From positions 682,001-746,000 of the forward strand of contig NZ_BAAAXV010000005.1 in the NCBI RefSeq assembly GCF_039535785.1: 64,000 nucleotides of DNA, given 5' to 3'. Below the pieces are notes generated by a model that was given only the letters and a program-made list of their open reading frames with translations, did not search any database and was not told the origin of the DNA. The position numbers and the translations under genes are program-made. Position 1 is the first letter of the stretch. The number at the start of each line of letters is the position of its first letter. This DNA comes from Nonomuraea helvata. Its GTDB lineage: Bacteria > Actinomycetota > Actinomycetes > Streptosporangiales > Streptosporangiaceae. Shown here piece by piece: positions 48,990 to 56,918 of the stretch.

Positions 48990-50130
48990 GAGTCTCACTT
49001 TCGCGGCTGCTCTGGAACTCGGCGAAGACGGTGAGCCCGGTGTCCGAGAAGATCCGCCGGGCGTGTGGAGCGATCAGTTCGAGGTCCGCGGCGTGCCGCT
49101 TGGCGGTGGTGGCCAGCAGTTCACGCAGGTCCGCGCTCTCGTCGCGCGAGGTAGGCCCCTGCTCAAGGATCGCCCGGTAGACCTGGGTCTCCATGTGCTC
49201 GGTGTAGAGACCGTGAAAGGCGTCGTAGACCGTCCGCGGATCGTCCCGGCCTGCCCACTCCGCGAGCGGCGTCTCCGGATCGACGAGGAAGAAGTCGGCC
49301 CGCCGCAGCGTCGCCTCGCTGAAGACGACATGGCCGCCCTGGTGCGTGAGCTGCTCGACGAAGTAGGCGGCGGTGGTCTGCCGCGGCACGTTCAGGAAGA
49401 TCATTCCGTGCATGCCGAGCGCGGCGAAGGACTCCGCGTGCGGATGCCGGAACAGGAGCACGCCGCGCAGGCTCTCCACCAGCCAAACGTGGAACTCGGG
49501 GCGCACGACCGCGATGAGGTCCAGGGCGCGGGTGATCGGCCCCTGGTAGCGTCGCGGGTCGTCCACCAGGACGAGCTCCTGCGCGTCGTCCATGTGGTCG
49601 GCCAGGAACCGGCCGAGCATGGGGTCCAGCCACCCCACGATCTCCATGCCGGCGGCGAACGCGCTCGGCCGCAGAGCGCAGGTGCGCGACTCGCCGCCGG
49701 CGTCCCGGACCACGAAGGCGCGAGCGGCCTCGTCGCGGCGCAGGCGCACCTCGGCGCCAGGTAACCCGGTGGCGAGCGTGCCAACGCCGGGCAGGCTCAG
49801 CACCCCCGCGGCGTCAGTCCTGGCCACGATCACCGCGGGCCGCTCCGCCAGGCCGCCGTAGAGCAGCTGCGCGAGCGTCATGCTCTCGAAGCCCGGCCTG
49901 ACCAGCTGCGAATAGAGCCGGGGCTCGTGGAACGCGCCGGGCGGCACGTCGCCCAGCTCGCCCGCGGCGTCGCCGGGCACCGCCTGGGAGGCCAGGATCC
50001 GCATCGCCTCAGCCAGCTCGGCTCTGCCCGCGAGCCGTCTCTCCCCGAGAATCATTTCAAGAGACACGATGTCGCTCGCTCCTTCGGATACTTTCAGCAC
50101 GGCGACCGTGGCGGCCTCGCCGGCCGTCAC
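48982..50130 (-). CDS. HExxH-type peptide modification protein (alpha-KG-HExxH peptide hydroxylase-like)
   Basis: 382-residue protein resembling the HEXXH-motif peptide-modification family, some of which are 2-oxoglutarate/iron peptide beta-hydroxylases. The metal motif reads EQLTHQGGHVVFSEA, with Gln replacing the Glu of HExxH. The downstream family segment is present as DDPRTVYDAFHGLYTEH, whose His is the likely third ligand. The GTG start at 50130 lies 14 bases after the stop of the 26-codon peptide gene. Direct adjacency to a small peptide gene is how these enzymes are usually encoded in RiPP clusters. The Gln change makes hydroxylation uncertain. Confidence 0.65.
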   Translation of the reverse strand: MTAGEAATVAVLKVSEGASDIVSLEMILGERRLAGRAELAEAMRILASQAVPGDAAGELGDVPPGAFHEPRLYSQLVRPGFESMTLAQLLYGGLAERPAVIVARTDAAGVLSLPGVGTLATGLPGAEVRLRRDEAARAFVVRDAGGESRTCALRPSAFAAGMEIVGWLDPMLGRFLADHMDDAQELVLVDDPRRYQGPITRALDLIAVVRPEFHVWLVESLRGVLLFRHPHAESFAALGMHGMIFLNVPRQTTAAYFVEQLTHQGGHVVFSEATLRRADFFLVDPETPLAEWAGRDDPRTVYDAFHGLYTEHMETQVYRAILEQGPTSRDESADLRELLATTAKRHAADLELIAPHARRIFSDTGLTVFAEFQSSRESETHG

Positions 50131-50143
50131 GGTCGCCGTCGCA

Positions 50144-50224
50144 TCACTTCCCGTTGCCGTTCTGACAACCCTTCTTCACGGCGCCGGTCGACAGCTGGCG
50201 AATGATGTCGGCGGAAATCTTCAT
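50144..50224 (-). CDS. 26-residue candidate RiPP or scaffold peptide
   Basis: A short gene that standard predictors would miss. GGAGGG lies six bases before the ATG, the best ribosome site in this operon. The peptide begins MKISADIIRQ and ends KKGCQNGNGK; the middle (11-16) is short and small-residue rich. The first 16 residues are amphipathic like a leader helix, and the last ten hold one Cys, Gln, two Asn and Lys, all modifiable. It is followed 13 bases later by the HExxH-type protein gene. A PqqD recognition protein is encoded at 30301. No homologue is known to me; assignment as precursor or carrier peptide is inference. Confidence 0.6.
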   Translation of the reverse strand: MKISADIIRQLSTGAVKKGCQNGNGK

Positions 50225-50242
50225 GTGGTTCCCTCCACTTCG

Positions 50243-50295
50243 TTCCTTGACCGATGCGCAGATTGAAATGCGGGCCGTTCAGACCGGTCAAGGAA
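50243..50295. repeat. Inverted repeat in the leader of the peptide gene
   Basis: TTCCTTGACCG (50243-50253) and its exact complement CGGTCAAGGAA (50285-50295) are separated by 31 bases. The nearer arm ends 18 bases upstream of the peptide ATG, next to the ribosome site. It could form an RNA stem controlling translation or be a protein binding site. The 187-base gap between pyrF and the peptide gene (50225-50411) also contains CCGCC-GTCC-GGCGG (about 50335) and no other gene. Confidence 0.55.
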
Positions 50296-50411
50296 TCGAA
50301 TGGGTCAGCAGATCTGCTTCCGGCTTGCCGGATCCGCCGTCCGGCGGGGGCGAGCTTCCCCGGAAGGGAACGGACACGCGCTTCCTTCCGGATCCGCTGG
50401 TTCGCCGCGAT

Positions 50412-51131
50412 TCACCGGATGATCTGGTCGAGCACCTTTAGCGCGGCCTTTCTGCGGTCCGCCGCCTGCCGAATTTCGCGGCCGACGACGAGGAGCGAGG
50501 CGCCGCCGGCGACGGCTTCCGCATGCGTGCCTATACGCTTGTGGTCATGGTTCGAGTGCCCGGCTGACCTGGTCCCCGGGGTGACGTAGAAGAAATCAGC
50601 GGGCAGCTCGTGGCGGATCGCCCTGGTTTCCGCGGGCGCGCAGACGATCCCGTCCAGGCCCGCTTCCGCGGCGAGCAAGGCCCGGCGGCGCACCTCGTCT
50701 TCGACTGTTCCCGCTATGTTCATCTCGTTGTTGAGCACGTGCTGGTCGACGCTGGTGAGCAGGGTGACGCCGAGCAGCTTCGGCCGCCCCGTGCCCAGTT
50801 CGGCGGCGGTCCGCGCGGCGGCCTCCGCCACGCTGCGCATCATCGCGAGGCCACCCGACGGGTCGATCGTCACCAGGTGCACGCCAAGCCGCGTGACGGC
50901 CTCGCCATAATGCGCCAACGTGTTGGGAATGTCGTACAGTTTCAGGTCGAGAAACACTTTGACGTCCCTGGCGAGAATGTCACGCACCAGGCCGGGGCCG
51001 TGCAGCGTGAAGCCCGCGTGAATTTTGAAATAGCCGACGAGATCCTTGAGCTCGTCCACGGTGCCGAGAATCTCGTCGCGGTCAAGGGTGTCGAGTGCCA
51101 GGCAGAGCCTTTCTCTTTCCTCAATCGACAT
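50412..51131 (-). CDS. pyrF: Orotidine 5'-phosphate decarboxylase
   Basis: Decarboxylates OMP to UMP. The 239-residue protein begins LCLALDT and has the catalytic array in FLDLKLYDIPNT (DxKxxD), which is the group I signature. The closing phosphate site YVTPGTRSAG...GGASLLVVGREI is intact. GAGGAG lies before the ATG. It is the first gene of the operon with the peptide, hydroxylase homologue, TMK-like, M20, BtpA and LuxR genes, far from the pyrD-E-K-C operon it complements. Since OMP decarboxylase is a known nucleoside-antibiotic target, a self-resistance copy is as likely as a biosynthetic one. Confidence 0.9.
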   Translation of the reverse strand: MSIEERERLCLALDTLDRDEILGTVDELKDLVGYFKIHAGFTLHGPGLVRDILARDVKVFLDLKLYDIPNTLAHYGEAVTRLGVHLVTIDPSGGLAMMRSVAEAAARTAAELGTGRPKLLGVTLLTSVDQHVLNNEMNIAGTVEDEVRRRALLAAEAGLDGIVCAPAETRAIRHELPADFFYVTPGTRSAGHSNHDHKRIGTHAEAVAGGASLLVVGREIRQAADRRKAALKVLDQIIR

Positions 51132-51170
51132 GGCGCGCTCCTCTTATTTCCGGGATTTCGGCGTCGCCGT

Positions 51171-51200
51171 AGGTTAGACGGAATCCGCGGCCCGGGTCAA
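51171..51200 (-). promoter_or_regulatory. Promoter of the pyrF operon
   Basis: On the minus strand TTGACC (51195-51200) is followed after 18 bases by TAACCT (51171-51176), both close to the vegetative consensus. The -10 lies 39 bases before the pyrF ATG. The operator palindrome is centred 35 bases upstream of the -35, a position more usual for activation than for simple blocking. Confidence 0.55.
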
Positions 51201-51222
51201 AGCTGCGGAAAGAGCAGGCCTG

Positions 51223-51247
51223 GCCGTTTCCGTCTCACGGAAACGGC
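51223..51247. promoter_or_regulatory. Perfect operator palindrome upstream of pyrF (site 3 of 3)
   Basis: Eleven-base arms GCCGTTTCCGT and ACGGAAACGGC flank CTC without mismatch. The core TTTCCGTCTCACGGAAA differs at only two of 17 positions from the pepM site at 4203. A further half-site CGGAAA lies at 51206-51211. This is the best copy of the recurrent motif. Confidence 0.7.
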
Positions 51248-52072
51248 GGCGGCCGCCTTCCGGGCGCCCCGGTGGACGTGGCGGCGCTCCCCGTCATGAC
51301 CCGCCGGCGCCTTGCCCTACGGGTCATCGGGACGATCGGCGAGATTGCCGCACTTCTCCCCCGGGCTCGGACCAGGAAACCCTGAAAGGGCTCCGCGAAT
51401 GAAACTTTCGAGCGTGCAGAAACAACACTTCAGTCCCGATCACCAATTGGCACGGAAATCGTCTTGACGACCGCCTGGAACTGCCGCCAACGCACTACGC
51501 CCGCTTCCCATGCCTCATGCAGGCCGTCATCGACTCTTGTGTCAGGAGACCGAGTCCCGCTGGTGAGCCGGGGAATTGAACCCCCGACCTTCTGTTTACA
51601 AGGTCTCCAAACGATCTCCAGGGGCGTTCTGATCAGTTCGCCGCGCAGGCCACCGGTGCTCGGGCTGTTCGGCGCCGTTCACCGCAGTCTTTGATCGCCC
51701 CCAGCCAGGGACGGCGGCCCGCCACAGTCAGGCGATCGTAAGGGCGGTATTCTCCCCTGCACCTCCCGACCATAGGCTGGCGTGCCCTGGCTTGAGGTTC
51801 TTCCCGATCATCAGGGATGAGGGAATCGGCAGCGAGCTAAGCGGCATTCCAGAAGTTCCGCTTGTAACCCGCGGGGACAGCCACCACCGGGGCCATGGCT
51901 GAACGGGAAAGCGCGGGATGCGTGTCTGGAACAGGACTACCGAAGGCACGCCCGTCGAACAGGGCGATCAGTCCTTTCACCGGCCGCTTCCAGGCTGAGC
52001 ACCACCCCGCCCCTGCTCACCACCCCACCGGCCCCGCCCGACAGCACCAAAGAGAACGGGACAGGCACCACC
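51248..52072. other. Non-coding right border of the cluster
   Basis: About 820 bases with no supported protein gene. Apart from the tRNA-Thr 3' fragment at 51561-51602 I see no recognisable element. The base composition is less uniform than in the genes. This gap separates cluster genes from the integrase relic. Confidence 0.5.
51561..51602 (-). repeat. tRNA-Thr(TGT) 3' fragment, probable attachment-site remnant
   Basis: On the minus strand the sequence from the anticodon loop CTTGTAA through ACAGA, the variable loop AGGTC, the T-loop TTCAATT and the acceptor GCTCACC-A is present. No D-arm or 5' anticodon stem precedes it; the flanking sequence diverges exactly at the anticodon loop. The T-stem has one base missing (GGGGG against CCCC). 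A 3' half ending at the anticodon loop is typical of an att site made by tyrosine integrases. The intact tRNA is not in this window. Confidence 0.65.
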
Positions 52073-52657
52073 ATGGCCGAGGGACGCACCTTCAAACGCT
52101 GCTCCTGCCGCAACAGCGACGGCAAGGCACTCGGGCAAAAATGCCCTAAGCTACGCCGCGCCGACGGCGGATGGAGCTACCGGCACGGCATCTGGAACTA
52201 CCAGATCGAACTCCCACCCGGACCCGACGGCAAGCGCCGCGGGCCACTGCGGCGCGGCGGCTTCGCCACCCAGGACGCCGCCAAAGACGGACTCGGCCAG
52301 GTGCGCGACCTGCTCGCGCTGGCCGATAGCGGGTTCGTTTTTACCCATCCGGACGGCAACCGGCTCCATCCCCAGCACATCTCCGACCAGTTCCTCTGGC
52401 TCGCCTGCCTCGCCGGCCTGCCACCCGTCCGGCTCCACGACCTCCGCCATGGCGCGGCCTCGCTGATGCTGGCCGCCGGGGTGGAGATGAAGGTGGTACA
52501 GGAAACGCTGGGACACACCTCCAGTGCGTTCACCGCCGATACCTACACTTCCGTCTACCCGCAGGTGGCCACGGCTGCGGCCGAGAAGACCGCCGCCTTG
52601 CTGTTCGGCAAGCAAGACCAGGCCCAGCTCGGGCAAGTCATCTCGCTGAGGAGCTGA
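52073..52657 (+). pseudogene. Tyrosine integrase relic with internal deletion
   Basis: 194 codons against about 400 in full-length actinobacterial integrases. The N-terminal arm-binding part (TFKRCSCRNSDGKALGQKCPKL, YQIELPPGPDGKRR, FATQDAA) joins directly to the C-terminal catalytic part (SGFVFTHPDGNRLHP, RLHDLRHGAASLML, QETLGHTS, TADTYTSV). HxxR, the second His and the Tyr nucleophile are present. The core-binding domain and the first catalytic Arg are missing. It cannot catalyse recombination. It is probably what is left of the element that used the nearby tRNA-Thr site. Confidence 0.75.
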
Positions 52658-52860
52658 CAGTCGGATTAAGCATCCGGCCCCGCGTTCGCCGCCTGCTCGC
52701 GGCGAGGCGGGGCCGCCGCTCTTGGGCCGAGTGGGAGGATGGTAAATGGATCATGGTGTGTGCGGGGTTGGTGCGGGCGAGCACGTACGGAGCACGCAAG
52801 CGCTAGACGAAAATTCTAGAACGCATCCGATCCCGCATAACCGCAAGTCAGGCCATGATC

Positions 52861-52876
52861 AAAGCGCGCCCTGCAG
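52861..52876. repeat. Target-site duplication of the IS element, left copy
   Basis: AAAGCGCGCCCTGCAG, identical to 54209-54224. The other copy contains the last 12 bases of the tRNA-Arg gene, so this one is the duplicate made on insertion. 52658-52860 upstream holds no recognisable feature. Confidence 0.8.
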
Positions 52877-54208
52877 TGTGCTGGTTCAGGACATAGGAAA
52901 CCCATGTCGCAAGACATAGGAAACTTCAACACAGGGTGTCTCAGGACATAGGCAACCGTCGCGGTCAACAGCGTGGGGGGTGTGTCCAAGGCCAGAGTTG
53001 TGATCACCGCCGTTGTCGTCGAGGGTCGGTCCCAGGCAGAGGTTGCCCGTGCCTACGGGGTGTCCAAGGGCTGGGTGTCCAAGCTGGTGGCGCGCTACCG
53101 GGCCGAGGGCGAGGCGGCGTTCGAGCCTCGGTCGCGACGACCGAAGACCTCTCCGACCACGATCGACGCCGACACGGTCGAGTTGATCGTGCGGCTGCGC
53201 AAGGAACTCGCCGAACAGGGACTGGACGCCGGCCCGGACACCATCGCCTGGCACCTGCGACAGCACCATCAGCGGACGGTGTCGCGGGCCACGATCAGCC
53301 GCCATCTCACTCGTCGCGGCCTGGTCGTGCCCGAGCCCAAGAAGCGGCCCCGCTCGTCCTACATCCGCTTCCAAGCAGAGCTGCCGAACGAGACGTGGCA
53401 GGCCGACTTCACGCACTATCGGCTGGCCGACGGCACCGACACCGAGATCCTGTCCTGGCTGGACGACCACTCCCGCTACGCCCTGTCGGTGACCGCGCAC
53501 GCCCGCGTCACAGGCCCGATCGTGCGGACCACCTTCCGCGCCGCGGTCGCCGCCCACGGCGTCCCCGCCTCCACACTGACCGACAACGGCATGGTCTTCA
53601 CCACCCCCCTGGCAGGCGGCCGCGGCGGCCGCAACGCCTTCGAACACGACCTGCGCCGCCTGCACGTCCGGCAGAAGAACTCCACCCCCAACCACCCCAC
53701 CACCTGCGGCAAGGTCGAACGCTTCCAGCAGACGATGAAGAACTGGCTACGCGCTCAGCCCGACCAGCCGGCCACTCTGGCCGACCTGCAGGCGCTCCTG
53801 GACCGCTTCTGCGACTCCTACAACCATCACCGCCCGCACCGGTCCCTGCCACACCGAGCCACCCCGGCAGCCGTCTACGCCGCCTCGCCCAAGGCTCTGC
53901 CCGACGGCAGCCGCGACGCCGACACCCACGCCCGCGTCCGCCACGACCGCATCGACCCCTCCGGCGTGGTCACCCTGCGCGTCAACGGCCGGCTCCACCA
54001 CCTCGGCATCGGCCGAACCCACGCCCGAACCCACGTCATCCTGCTTATCGACGACCTGCACGTCCGCGTCGCCAACGCCGTCACCGGAGAACTCCTGCGC
54101 GAGCTGACCATCGACCCCACCCGCGACTACCAACCACAGGCAAACCCCAACAGGACGAAACCCCCGAACCCGTAGGTTCGAGGGTTTCCGATGTTGTGAG
54201 ACATCACA
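52877..54208 (+). mobile_element. IS481-family insertion sequence, complete
   Basis: 1332 bp with imperfect terminal inverted repeats starting TGTG; 22 of the first 30 bases match, including CGGAAACCC/AGGAAACCC blocks. Exact 16-bp direct repeats flank it. The left end has three subterminal copies of CARGACATAGG (52887, 52910, 52942), probably transposase binding sites. One intact transposase gene fills most of it. Size, TGT ends and long target duplication fit the IS481 family. It inserted in the 3' end of tRNA-Arg without destroying it. Confidence 0.85.
52973..54175 (+). CDS. IS481-family transposase
   Basis: DDE transposase of 400 residues. N-terminal HTH part: VVEGRSQAEVARAYGVSKGWVSKLVARY. 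Catalytic residues: Asp in ETWQADFTHY, Asp in STLTDNGMVF, Glu in TTCGKVERFQQTMKNWL. The YNHHRPHRSL segment after the Glu is typical of the family. GTG start with no clear ribosome site. The frame is open throughout, so the element may still be active. Confidence 0.9.
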   Translation: MGGVSKARVVITAVVVEGRSQAEVARAYGVSKGWVSKLVARYRAEGEAAFEPRSRRPKTSPTTIDADTVELIVRLRKELAEQGLDAGPDTIAWHLRQHHQRTVSRATISRHLTRRGLVVPEPKKRPRSSYIRFQAELPNETWQADFTHYRLADGTDTEILSWLDDHSRYALSVTAHARVTGPIVRTTFRAAVAAHGVPASTLTDNGMVFTTPLAGGRGGRNAFEHDLRRLHVRQKNSTPNHPTTCGKVERFQQTMKNWLRAQPDQPATLADLQALLDRFCDSYNHHRPHRSLPHRATPAAVYAASPKALPDGSRDADTHARVRHDRIDPSGVVTLRVNGRLHHLGIGRTHARTHVILLIDDLHVRVANAVTGELLRELTIDPTRDYQPQANPNRTKPPNP

Positions 54209-54224
54209 AAAGCGCGCCCTGCAG
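54209..54224. repeat. Target-site duplication of the IS element, right copy
   Basis: AAAGCGCGCCCTGCAG directly after the right terminal repeat. Its last 12 bases (54213-54224) are the 3' end of tRNA-Arg. Confidence 0.8.
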
Positions 54225-54286
54225 GATTCGAACCTGCGACCGTCGGATTAGAAGTCCGGTGCTCTATCCAGCTGAGCTAAGGGCGC
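54213..54286 (-). tRNA. tRNA-Arg (anticodon TCT)
   Basis: 74 bases forming a full cloverleaf: acceptor GCGCCCT/AGGGCGC with G73, D-arm TTAGCTCAGCTGGATAGAGC, anticodon loop CTTCTAA (TCT, Arg), T-arm GCAGG-TTCGAAT-CCTGC. CCA is not encoded. The top pair of the anticodon stem is a C-A mismatch. The IS481-type element ends five bases beyond its 3' end, but the gene itself is complete thanks to the target duplication. Confidence 0.93.
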
Positions 54287-54340
54287 TCCCGCCTTATTGT
54301 GCATGATCCGGCGACTTGTCACGCACACGTTTTCCACGTG

Positions 54341-55075
54341 TCAGCCTGTCAGCCCGATCACACCCCACATCACCAGCGTCCCCGCGACCGTCGCCGTAAG
54401 GGTCCAGCCGGTGGCGCGTCTGGGTGTGTGGGCCTCTGGGAGGATATCGGAGGTTGCCAGGTACAGGAGAAAACCGGAGAAAAAGCCCAGGTAGCCGCCC
54501 AGGAGGCTGTCCGGGATGGTGACCAGGGTGGTCAGGGTGGCGCCTGTCACGGGGGCCAGGGCGTCCAGGAGCAGGAGGGTGAGGGCGCGGTGGCGGGCGT
54601 TGCCGTACAGGGAAGTGACCGTGTACGTGTTGAAACCGTCCGTGAAGTCGTGGGCGATCACTCCAATCGCCACGGCCACCGCCAGGGCGGTGTCCGTCTG
54701 GTACGCGGCGCCGATGGCGGCCCCGTCCAGGAGGCTGTGGACGACCAGGGCCGCGCCGGCGGTGAGGCCGACTCCGGAGCGGGCGTGGCGGTGGGTGGCG
54801 TAGTCGGTCTCGTGGGCGTCGTGCATGCCCATCGAGCGCTCGACGACGTGGAGGGCCAGGAACGCCAGGGCGAAGGTCAGCATCGGCACGGGGACGCCGT
54901 ACGCCTGGAGCGTGTCGTGGGTCAGGGCCTCGGGGAGGAGGTCGAAGGCCACCACGCCGAGCATCATGCCGGCGGCGGCGCCGAGGAGGAGGTGGCGGCG
55001 GTTGCCGACGCGGTCGGCGGCCAGGCCGCCCAGGAGGGTCATGAGGAACGCCGCCAGAGCGAGCAGGATCGGCAT
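54341..55075 (-). CDS. ZIP-family metal transporter
   Basis: Zinc/iron permease-like membrane protein of 244 residues with about eight hydrophobic segments. VVHSLLDGAAIGAAYQ and VAIGVIAHDFTDGFNTYT are the paired helix IV/V motifs with His, Asp and Glu/Asp metal ligands; a His-rich loop (GMHDAHETDYATHRHAR) lies between helices III and IV. ATG 55075 is preferred to 55144 because the family starts with the first helix. Outside the biosynthetic region; ordinary chromosome gene. Confidence 0.83.
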   Translation of the reverse strand: MPILLALAAFLMTLLGGLAADRVGNRRHLLLGAAAGMMLGVVAFDLLPEALTHDTLQAYGVPVPMLTFALAFLALHVVERSMGMHDAHETDYATHRHARSGVGLTAGAALVVHSLLDGAAIGAAYQTDTALAVAVAIGVIAHDFTDGFNTYTVTSLYGNARHRALTLLLLDALAPVTGATLTTLVTIPDSLLGGYLGFFSGFLLYLATSDILPEAHTPRRATGWTLTATVAGTLVMWGVIGLTG

Positions 55076-55165
55076 GGGAGTCAAGGTTAGAGGTGCCGGG
55101 GTGCGACGGCCGAGCTGTGAAAAGGCCGGGCGGGGACGGGGCAAAAGGGTCTAAGCTCTCGTGGC

Positions 55166-55948
55166 ATGGTCGCGACGCTCCTGCATGAGGTTCCTTTGCA
55201 GGGCGGCGACGTGACTGACGGGGTGGTGCGGGTCGGTGACACCGTACGGAGACCGGCCAGTACGTCGACGCCCGCCGTGCATGCCCTGCTCAGGCATCTC
55301 GAGGCCGCGGGGTTCGAGGGGGCGCCGCGGGTGTTGGGGATGGACGCGCTGGGGCGCGAGATCCTCACCTACGTGCCCGGCACGACGGGGCTGCGGGTCG
55401 GGAGCGTGACCGATGCGGCGCTGGCCGCGATCGCCGTGCTGGTGCGGGAGTTCCACGACGCGACCGCCGGGTTCCCGCTGGCGACGGAAGGATGGGCGTA
55501 CGGGTCGAATGACGACAAAGCGCCAGAAGTCATAGGACATTGTGATTTAACGCCAGAAAACATGATATTTCACAACGACAAGCCTCGCGCGCTGATCGAC
55601 TTCGATCTGGCCCGTCCGACGACCCGGCTCTTCGACATCGTCACCGCCCTCCGCCACTGGGCCCCCATCGCCGACCCCGTCGACCGGCACCCCCTCCTCC
55701 GCGACCTCGACGTGGGCGCCCGGCTGCGGCTGTTCTGCGACGCGTACGGCGTGCCGCCCCGCGACCGCCGCCGCCTCCTCGACCTCGCCAGGCTCCGCTT
55801 CCACCGCTCCTACACCGTCATGCGCACCCGCGCCTCGTCGGGCGGCAACTGGGCGAAGATGTGGGCCGGCGGCGCCGGCGAGCGCATCCGGCGCGCCTCC
55901 GCCTGGCTGGACACGCACGAAGACGCACTCCATGCGCACCTGGTGTGA
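55166..55948 (+). CDS. APH-fold phosphotransferase
   Basis: 260-residue member of the aminoglycoside phosphotransferase superfamily. Catalytic loop VIGHCDLTPENMIFH and metal motif RALIDFDLARPTTRLFDIV are intact; the N-lobe is short (GGDVTDGVVRVGDTVRRP). It overlaps cobD by 17 bases. Not similar to the three kinase domains of the cluster. The stretch around 55540-55575 is less GC-rich than its surroundings. Substrate unknown. Confidence 0.82.
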   Translation: MVATLLHEVPLQGGDVTDGVVRVGDTVRRPASTSTPAVHALLRHLEAAGFEGAPRVLGMDALGREILTYVPGTTGLRVGSVTDAALAAIAVLVREFHDATAGFPLATEGWAYGSNDDKAPEVIGHCDLTPENMIFHNDKPRALIDFDLARPTTRLFDIVTALRHWAPIADPVDRHPLLRDLDVGARLRLFCDAYGVPPRDRRRLLDLARLRFHRSYTVMRTRASSGGNWAKMWAGGAGERIRRASAWLDTHEDALHAHLV

Positions 55949-56858
55949 TCCGCTGGGGCTCGCCCTCGGGGTGGCCCTCGACCAGGTGTTCGCCGACCCG
56001 CAGAGTCCCGCTCACCCGGTGGCGGTCTTCGGGCGTACCGCCGCGAAGATTGAAAAATCCCTGTACGCGGATAAGAAGGCGTACGGAGTCGTACATGTCG
56101 CTATGTGCGTGGGAGGCGTGACCGCGCTCGGGGTCATCGCGCAGCGGATACCCAAGGCGCGTACGGCCGCCACAGCCGTCGCCACGTGGGCCGTGCTCGG
56201 CGGCACCACGCTCGCCCGCGAGGGCGAGTACCTGGCCGACGCCCTCGAGCGCGACGATCTGGCACGGGCCAGAGCCAGGCTCCCCCACCTGTGCGGCCGC
56301 GACCCCTCGCACCTCGAGGCCAAGGAACTGGCCAGGGCCACGGTCGAGTCGCTGGCCGAGAACACCTCCGACGCCGTCGTGGCCCCGCTCTTCTGGGGCG
56401 CCGTGGCGGGGGTGCCGGGGCTGCTGGCGTACCGGGCGATCAACACGCTGGACGCCATGATCGGCCACCGTTCGCCCCGCTACGAGCGGTTCGGCTGGGC
56501 GGCGGCGAGGTTGGACGACGTCGCGAACTACGTGCCCGCCAGGGTGACGGCCCTGCTGACGGTCCTGACCGGCCCGAGCCCCGGCCGCGCGCTGGCCGTG
56601 CTCAGGAGGGACGGCCACCGGCACCCCAGCCCGAACGCCGGCCGGTGCGAGGCGGCCTTCGCCGGCGCGCTCGGCGTCACCCTCGGCGGCACCAACGTCT
56701 ATCAGGGCAGGACCGAGCACCGCCCCACCATGGGGGACGGGCCGGAGCCCGGCGTCAAGGACATCCGCCGGGCCGTACGCCTGACACGCGCGGTGAGCCT
56801 GGCCGCTGCCGGCGTGGCCGTACTGACAGCCTGGGCCCTCCAAAATCGCCACAAATAG
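55932..56858 (+). CDS. cobD: Adenosylcobinamide-phosphate synthase
   Basis: Attaches aminopropanol (phosphate) to adenosylcobyric acid in cobalamin synthesis. 308 residues with four to five membrane segments. LALGVALDQVFADPQSPAHPVAVFGR is the family opening, ESLAENTSDAVVAPLFWGAVAGVPGLLAYRAINTLDAMIGH the hallmark centre, and ARLDDVANYVPARVTAL follows. It overlaps the preceding kinase gene. No other cobalamin genes are in the window. Confidence 0.92.
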   Translation: MRTWCDPLGLALGVALDQVFADPQSPAHPVAVFGRTAAKIEKSLYADKKAYGVVHVAMCVGGVTALGVIAQRIPKARTAATAVATWAVLGGTTLAREGEYLADALERDDLARARARLPHLCGRDPSHLEAKELARATVESLAENTSDAVVAPLFWGAVAGVPGLLAYRAINTLDAMIGHRSPRYERFGWAAARLDDVANYVPARVTALLTVLTGPSPGRALAVLRRDGHRHPSPNAGRCEAAFAGALGVTLGGTNVYQGRTEHRPTMGDGPEPGVKDIRRAVRLTRAVSLAAAGVAVLTAWALQNRHK

Positions 56859-56918
56859 GTCGTCCGGAAGATTGCGGACCACGTCGCAATTGCGCAGTAA
56901 TGAGCTATTGAATGCTTT

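Noticed and set aside
51561..51640. Complete tRNA-Thr gene
   Set aside because: The sequence 5' of the anticodon loop has no D-arm or acceptor strand, and the T-stem lacks one base.
52861..54224. Integrase-mediated island bounded by tRNA-Arg att sites
   Set aside because: The segment between the 16-bp repeats is exactly one IS element with its own terminal repeats, so target duplication by the transposase explains it without an integrase.
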